A stretch of 57,345 nucleotides of DNA, from NCBI GenBank assembly GCA_027576995.1, contig JANBQC010000116.1:1-57345 (forward strand), in the 5' to 3' direction. Below the pieces are notes generated by a model that saw only the letters and a list, made by a program, of their open reading frames with translations, ran no database searches and was not told where the DNA came from. Position numbers and translations under genes: made by a program. Of this stretch, positions 56,751 through 57,345 are shown piece by piece (the first letter of the stretch is position 1; each line of letters starts with the position of its first letter). Origin of the DNA: Dimargaris cristalligena (lineage: Eukaryota > Kickxellomycota > Dimargaritomycetes > Dimargaritales > Dimargaritaceae).

Positions 56751-57345
56751 CACATTATCGGTTGAAAAGAAAAGTCAAATAAACTTAAAACCATTACAAG
56801 AAAATGTTATAGTCAAACAGTATAATCAAATTAGTACTCAGAGATACCACAAATTCGAACTAAGTAAATAAAAGTAAAATAAGTTAGAAGTAATGGCAAT
56901 AAAATAACTGATTATAGTAAAACTGGGTGAAAGGTTAATCGTCGGTATCATCTGGTGAAGTTAAAACAGATATTTATTCATTTATCTTGAAACTAACTTG
57001 TCCCTTCAACTGAGGAGATGCTACTAAGATATATATAGGAAAATGACCAAACTAAATAACTATAGCTAAGAGTAATACTGCAATAATCATAGGACATAAA
57101 AAAACCTAAAGATAGGGGAAAAATTGACCTACTGGCTAAACTATGGTTGTGAATAGGTTAAAAAGAAACAAAATATAGAAATTGGAAGGTTGGAAGATAC
57201 AGCCTTCCCAGACCTCCTCTATGTCGGATATTGATAAAACTGAGAAAAAGGGAATTCATGCTAAGAAATTGTATGGTGTGATTCCAAGAAGGAATCCACC
57301 GGAGGCTGGTTATTCCCAAGCCCCGCTCATAAAGGATCATCAATA
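56751..57345. other. AT-rich DNA upstream of copy B, cut by window edge
   Basis: Very AT-rich with intron-like pyrimidine tracts on the minus strand. A GC-richer stretch at about 57158-57343 (minus) could be an earlier exon of copy B, since it has the same contrast to its surroundings. All three frames are short and I could not choose one. Confidence 0.35.

Overview
The window looks like nuclear DNA of a filamentous fungus, most likely an early-diverging lineage; Kickxellomycotina or Dimargaritales would fit, but that is an inference from gene style and not proven. The evidence is eukaryotic spliced genes with GT..AG introns of about 60-280 nt, a fungal-type ELO elongase, a KIF1/Unc104 kinesin-3 with FHA, KIF1B-type and PH domains, a forkhead factor, pyrimidine-rich promoters and TATA boxes. 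No bacterial operon structure, CRISPR, tRNA or rRNA gene was found.

Layout. Positions 1-0.7 kb hold a degenerate copy of a dispersed element. ELO elongase (+) follows at 1.6-2.5 kb and a four-exon kinesin-3 of 2173 aa (+) at 5.0-12.2 kb. From 12.2 to 34.8 kb lies a 22.7-kb stretch with no gene I can support: it holds microsatellites, a copy of a roughly 145-bp dispersed repeat and one possible decayed reading frame. A forkhead transcription factor (+) occupies 34.8-36.7 kb. Two tandem medium-chain reductases (-) lie at 41.4-42.4 and 44.7-45.7 kb. A five-exon group II PLP decarboxylase (-) runs from 47.2 to 49.7 kb, reconstructed here including a 37-nt microexon. An orphan secreted Tyr/Pro/Ser-rich protein (-) is at 50.3-51.2 kb and a secreted pepsin-fold protein lacking the catalytic motifs (+) at 53.3-54.8 kb. 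AT-rich DNA with a second, better-preserved member of the dispersed gene family (-) is at 56.0-56.8 kb.

How the genes relate. ELO (ER lipid synthesis), kinesin-3 (vesicle/endosome motility) and forkhead (nuclear regulator) are housekeeping-type genes with no evident joint pathway. The 41-55 kb half is more accessory: duplicated NADPH reductases with a gene-conversion-like mosaic, an amino-acid decarboxylase-family enzyme, and two secreted proteins, one an orphan and one a probable pseudoprotease. If the organism is host- or fungus-associated, the secreted pair are reasonable effector or cell-surface candidates; this is inference only.

The strongest items for a second look are the pseudoprotease, the reductase mosaic, the dispersed families at both window ends and at 23.9 and 44.5 kb, and the gene-free 22.7 kb. 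I did not find a clearly new multi-gene system.
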